Source: JBAXHO01 sp037138855 (GTDB lineage Bacteria; Patescibacteriota; Dojkabacteria; B142; OLB20). From it: a stretch of 8,835 bases of DNA. A program made the position numbers and the translations under genes. The notes beneath the pieces are model-generated. The model searched no databases. It was not told the DNA's origin and worked only from the letters and a program-made list of their open reading frames with translations. The stretch is from the NCBI GenBank assembly GCA_037138855.1, contig JBAXHO010000067.1:1-8835 (forward strand), in the 5' to 3' direction. Below, piece after piece: positions 6,919 to 8,835 of this stretch. How positions within the stretch are numbered: position 1 is the stretch's first letter; every line of letters begins with the position of its first letter.

Positions 6919-6926
6919 TTGTTTTC
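6889..6926 (+). terminator. Possible intrinsic terminator of the lipoprotein transcript
   Basis: In RNA the 30-bp palindrome would fold into a hairpin with a GC-rich base, directly followed by UUGUUUUC (six U in eight). It lies about 95 bp after the lipoprotein stop and before the dnaG promoter, a sensible place to end transcription. The alternative is that the U-rich stretch is incidental and the palindrome is only a mobile repeat. Confidence 0.4.
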
Positions 6927-6935
6927 TGTTATAAT
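6927..6935 (+). promoter_or_regulatory. Predicted extended -10 promoter of dnaG
   Basis: TGTTATAAT contains a perfect consensus -10 hexamer TATAAT (6930-6935) with a TG extension. No -35 box sits at 16-18 bp; that position is inside the right arm of the 30-bp palindrome. Expected start near 6942 and a leader of about 20 nt without a Shine-Dalgarno sequence. Confidence 0.55.
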
Positions 6936-6961
6936 CACCTTATATATCCACCAAAATTTCT

Positions 6962-8662
6962 ATGTCCCGCGATCAAATTGAGGAAATAAAACAAAAAATT
7001 GATATTGCTTCAATTGTCCAGGAATATGTCCCGACTTTGAAGCGAAATGGCCGTAATTATTTCGGTCTCTGCCCTTTTCATAACGAGAAAACGCCTTCAT
7101 TTTCAGTAAACAGTGAATTAGGAATTTATAAATGCTTTGGTTGCGGTGAGGCTGGGGATGTGTTTAAATTTGTCGAACAAATGGAAAGTTATGATTTCCC
7201 GAAAGTACTAGATATACTAGCGAAACGGGCTGGAGTTACATTAGAAAAAACATATTCAGAAAAAGATAGTAAACTGAAAAGCTTGCGAGAAAAGGTAATT
7301 GCAGTCAATACTTTGGCAACTCAATATTTTCAATATATATTGACTAAGCATCCTTCAGGTGAGAGTGCTAGAGAATATGTCAAGAGGCGACAATTGAATG
7401 ATAAGGTAATTAAAGATTATCAATTGGGTTATGCTCCCACTGGTTATACCAATTTAATGAATTTTTTACTTAAAAAGGGTTATAACAAGCAGGAATTGGT
7501 ACAAATGGGATTGCTGGTGGAGAAAAATGGAAAGATTTATGATAAATTTCGCGATCGCTTGATGTTCCCAATTGCCAATCACCAGGGAGATATTGTGGGA
7601 TTTAGCGGGAGGATTATTGATAAAAATTCGTTAGCACCTAAATATCTCAATTCCCCAGAGACACCAGTTTATAAAAAAAGTGAGATCCTTTTTGGGTTAT
7701 TTCAGGCAAAAGCTTCATTACGTAAAGAAAAGAAAGCGATCATCGTTGAAGGAAATGTAGATATACTTTCTTCATATCGTGTCGGCGTGGAAAACATAGT
7801 AGCACCGCTTGGTACCGCCCTTACAGAAATGCAAACCAAATTGTTACGTCGTTATGCTGATGAAGTTTTAGTATGTTTCAATACTGATGCTGCTGGTGTT
7901 AAGGCATTGGTTCGTAGTCTGGAAATTCTTGAGAATGCTGAACTCGCAATTCGTGTAATTGATTTAGGTGAATTTAAGGATGTGGATGAATTGATCATCG
8001 CGGGCAAAGATTGGAAAAAGGCAGTGGCAGAGACCAAGGACGCGGTGATTTATTTGATTGATAAGTTGGCTGATAAGTATAATTTGCACGAAGCTAGTGG
8101 CATTGAAAGCTATCTACGGGAAGTCTTAGGAATTATTCGTAAAATTAAAAGCCCAATTAAAACCGAACATTATTTACAAATGCTCAGTAACAAAACGCAA
8201 ATTAGTGAAGATTTACTCAGTAAACAATTAGCCATGCCCGCTCCCCGTCAAGCTCTTAATCAAGTGTCCGGAGCAGCAGCACCCAAATATCTCGATCTCG
8301 TGAAAATGCATTTTCGCCAGGCATATATTTTAGCCTTGCTCTATCATTATCCTGATTGGTTTACAGCTGAGTTGAAACAATTGGTTGCAGATATCATTGA
8401 TATTCCCGAGCTGGGAAAAATTCTCGTCCAAGGCTTCGACAAATTGAATCCAGACGAATATTTACTGACTTTGCAAAAAGAAATCATGTTATTAAGTGTT
8501 GAAAAGTTTGAAACAGAGCAAGATTTTCTAACCGAAATTTCCAAAGAGCTGAAATTACTTAAAAAAGAAAAGATTCAGAAAGTTTTGAAATATGATAAAA
8601 ATCTTACAGAAGAAGAAATCATGAAGTACTCGCAGGAATTGGCTGCAATTGGAAAGAAGTAA
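6962..8662 (+). CDS. dnaG: DNA primase DnaG
   Basis: Bacterial replicative primase, which synthesises RNA primers at the fork together with the DnaB helicase. The 566 residues are slightly short of the common 580-650. The N-terminal CHC2 zinc-binding domain is intact: ligands Cys37, His40, Cys58 and Cys61 in LCPFHNEKTPSFSV and KCFGCGEAGDVFKF. The RNA polymerase core follows (about 110-360), with YLNSPETPVYKKS (228-240), TOPRIM motif VEGNVD (262-267, Glu263 and Asp267), the DxD-position motif CFNTDAAG (305-312) and KDVDEL (339-344, Asp340 and Asp342). Oddly, the DxD motif reads N-T-D: Asn307 replaces the first Asp found in well-studied primases. The C-terminal part (about 370-566) is helical, as expected for the DnaB-interaction domain, but weakly conserved. 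The start MSRDQIEEIKQKIDI is typical of the family. Whether rpoD follows, as in many bacteria, cannot be seen. Confidence 0.97.
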   Translation: MSRDQIEEIKQKIDIASIVQEYVPTLKRNGRNYFGLCPFHNEKTPSFSVNSELGIYKCFGCGEAGDVFKFVEQMESYDFPKVLDILAKRAGVTLEKTYSEKDSKLKSLREKVIAVNTLATQYFQYILTKHPSGESAREYVKRRQLNDKVIKDYQLGYAPTGYTNLMNFLLKKGYNKQELVQMGLLVEKNGKIYDKFRDRLMFPIANHQGDIVGFSGRIIDKNSLAPKYLNSPETPVYKKSEILFGLFQAKASLRKEKKAIIVEGNVDILSSYRVGVENIVAPLGTALTEMQTKLLRRYADEVLVCFNTDAAGVKALVRSLEILENAELAIRVIDLGEFKDVDELIIAGKDWKKAVAETKDAVIYLIDKLADKYNLHEASGIESYLREVLGIIRKIKSPIKTEHYLQMLSNKTQISEDLLSKQLAMPAPRQALNQVSGAAAPKYLDLVKMHFRQAYILALLYHYPDWFTAELKQLVADIIDIPELGKILVQGFDKLNPDEYLLTLQKEIMLLSVEKFETEQDFLTEISKELKLLKKEKIQKVLKYDKNLTEEEIMKYSQELAAIGKK

Positions 8663-8675
8663 GTAGTGAAAAAGC

Positions 8676-8703
8676 GCATTTAGCATTTCGCATATCGTAT
8701 TTC
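8676..8703. repeat. Tandem heptad block, GCATTTC x4
   Basis: Four consecutive 7-bp units (28 bp) starting 14 bp after the dnaG stop follow GCATTTC, with one or two changes per unit (for example GCATATC, GTATTTC). The period is exact. No T-run or stable hairpin follows, so it does not look like a terminator. Confidence 0.75.
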
Positions 8704-8746
8704 GGGAAAAAGTGACTGCGAAATATTTAAGAAATTCCTTTAGTTT

Positions 8747-8774
8747 GAGATTCGAAATTCGAGATTCGAACTTC
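8747..8774. repeat. Tandem heptad block, GARATTC x4
   Basis: Four consecutive 7-bp units (28 bp): units one and three are identical (GAGATTC), unit two is GAAATTC and unit four GAACTTC. The 43 bp separating it from the previous block contain no clear repeat. Partial self-complementarity (TTCGAA) arises where units join. No gene or terminator is evident. Confidence 0.85.
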
Positions 8775-8782
8775 GTCTCTCA

Positions 8783-8831
8783 TACCATTAGATAAGTCAT
8801 AAGTGTTACCGAAACGGTTACCGTTAGATAA
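8783..8831. repeat. 13-bp direct repeat and GTTACCG pair at the window edge
   Basis: TACCATTAGATAA (8783-8795) and TACCGTTAGATAA (8819-8831) differ at one of 13 bases and start 36 bp apart. Between and overlapping them are two GTTACCG copies (8805-8811, 8817-8823) 12 bp apart, a small dyad ACGGT-T-ACCGT (8814-8824) and a heptad pair ATAAGTC/ATAAGTG (8792-8805). It may be upstream DNA of the next gene or the start of a longer repeat array cut by the window end. Confidence 0.55.
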
Positions 8832-8835
8832 ATGA

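Noticed and set aside
8676..8835. CRISPR-like array at the right end
   Set aside because: The repeats are 7 and 13 bp with no regularly spaced unique spacers of CRISPR length and no cas gene. The 36-bp interval occurs only once.

Overview
The window is a compact, AT-rich stretch of bacterial chromosome with five complete protein genes on alternating strands (-,+,-,+,+). Order: a UvrD/PcrA helicase, a membrane-anchored transglutaminase-like protein, arginyl-tRNA synthetase, a small lipoprotein of unknown function, and DNA primase DnaG. I see no rRNA, tRNA, CRISPR array, transposase, prophage or toxin gene. Low GC, short spacers, single-gene transcription units and the style of the transglutaminase and lipoprotein genes suggest a Candidate Phyla Radiation (Patescibacteria) genome. 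That placement is inference without a search. TGA is a true stop for the helicase and argS, so this is not one of the code-25 lineages (Gracilibacteria, Absconditabacteria).

Layout: 1-65 is the 3' flank of the helicase gene, where I see nothing. 66-2189 (-) is uvrD/pcrA. 2190-2414 is a divergent promoter region with two outward promoters and two blocks of 7-bp repeats between them. 2415-4160 (+) is the transglutaminase-like gene, predicted to be leaderless. 4161-6065 (-) is argS, whose stop codon abuts the previous stop with no gap. 6066-6223 is a second divergent region holding a 40-bp palindrome with partial copies of its arm. 6224-6793 (+) is the lipoprotein gene. 6794-6961 holds nine heptad repeats, a perfect 30-bp palindrome and the dnaG promoter. 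6962-8662 (+) is dnaG. 8663-8835 holds two more heptad blocks and a 13-bp direct repeat at the window edge.

The genes are housekeeping (unwinding and repair, priming, tRNA charging) plus two envelope proteins, with no sign that they form one pathway. The unusual content is between them. Three of the four intergenic regions carry degenerate tandem 7-bp repeats, several as blocks of exactly four units (28 bp), and one heptad family recurs about 4.5 kb apart. Two large palindromes share GGTAGGG...CCCTACC ends but have different, still self-complementary cores, and each lies just upstream of an extended -10 promoter. None of the five starts has a recognisable Shine-Dalgarno sequence. Predicted leaders are only about 0-21 nt.
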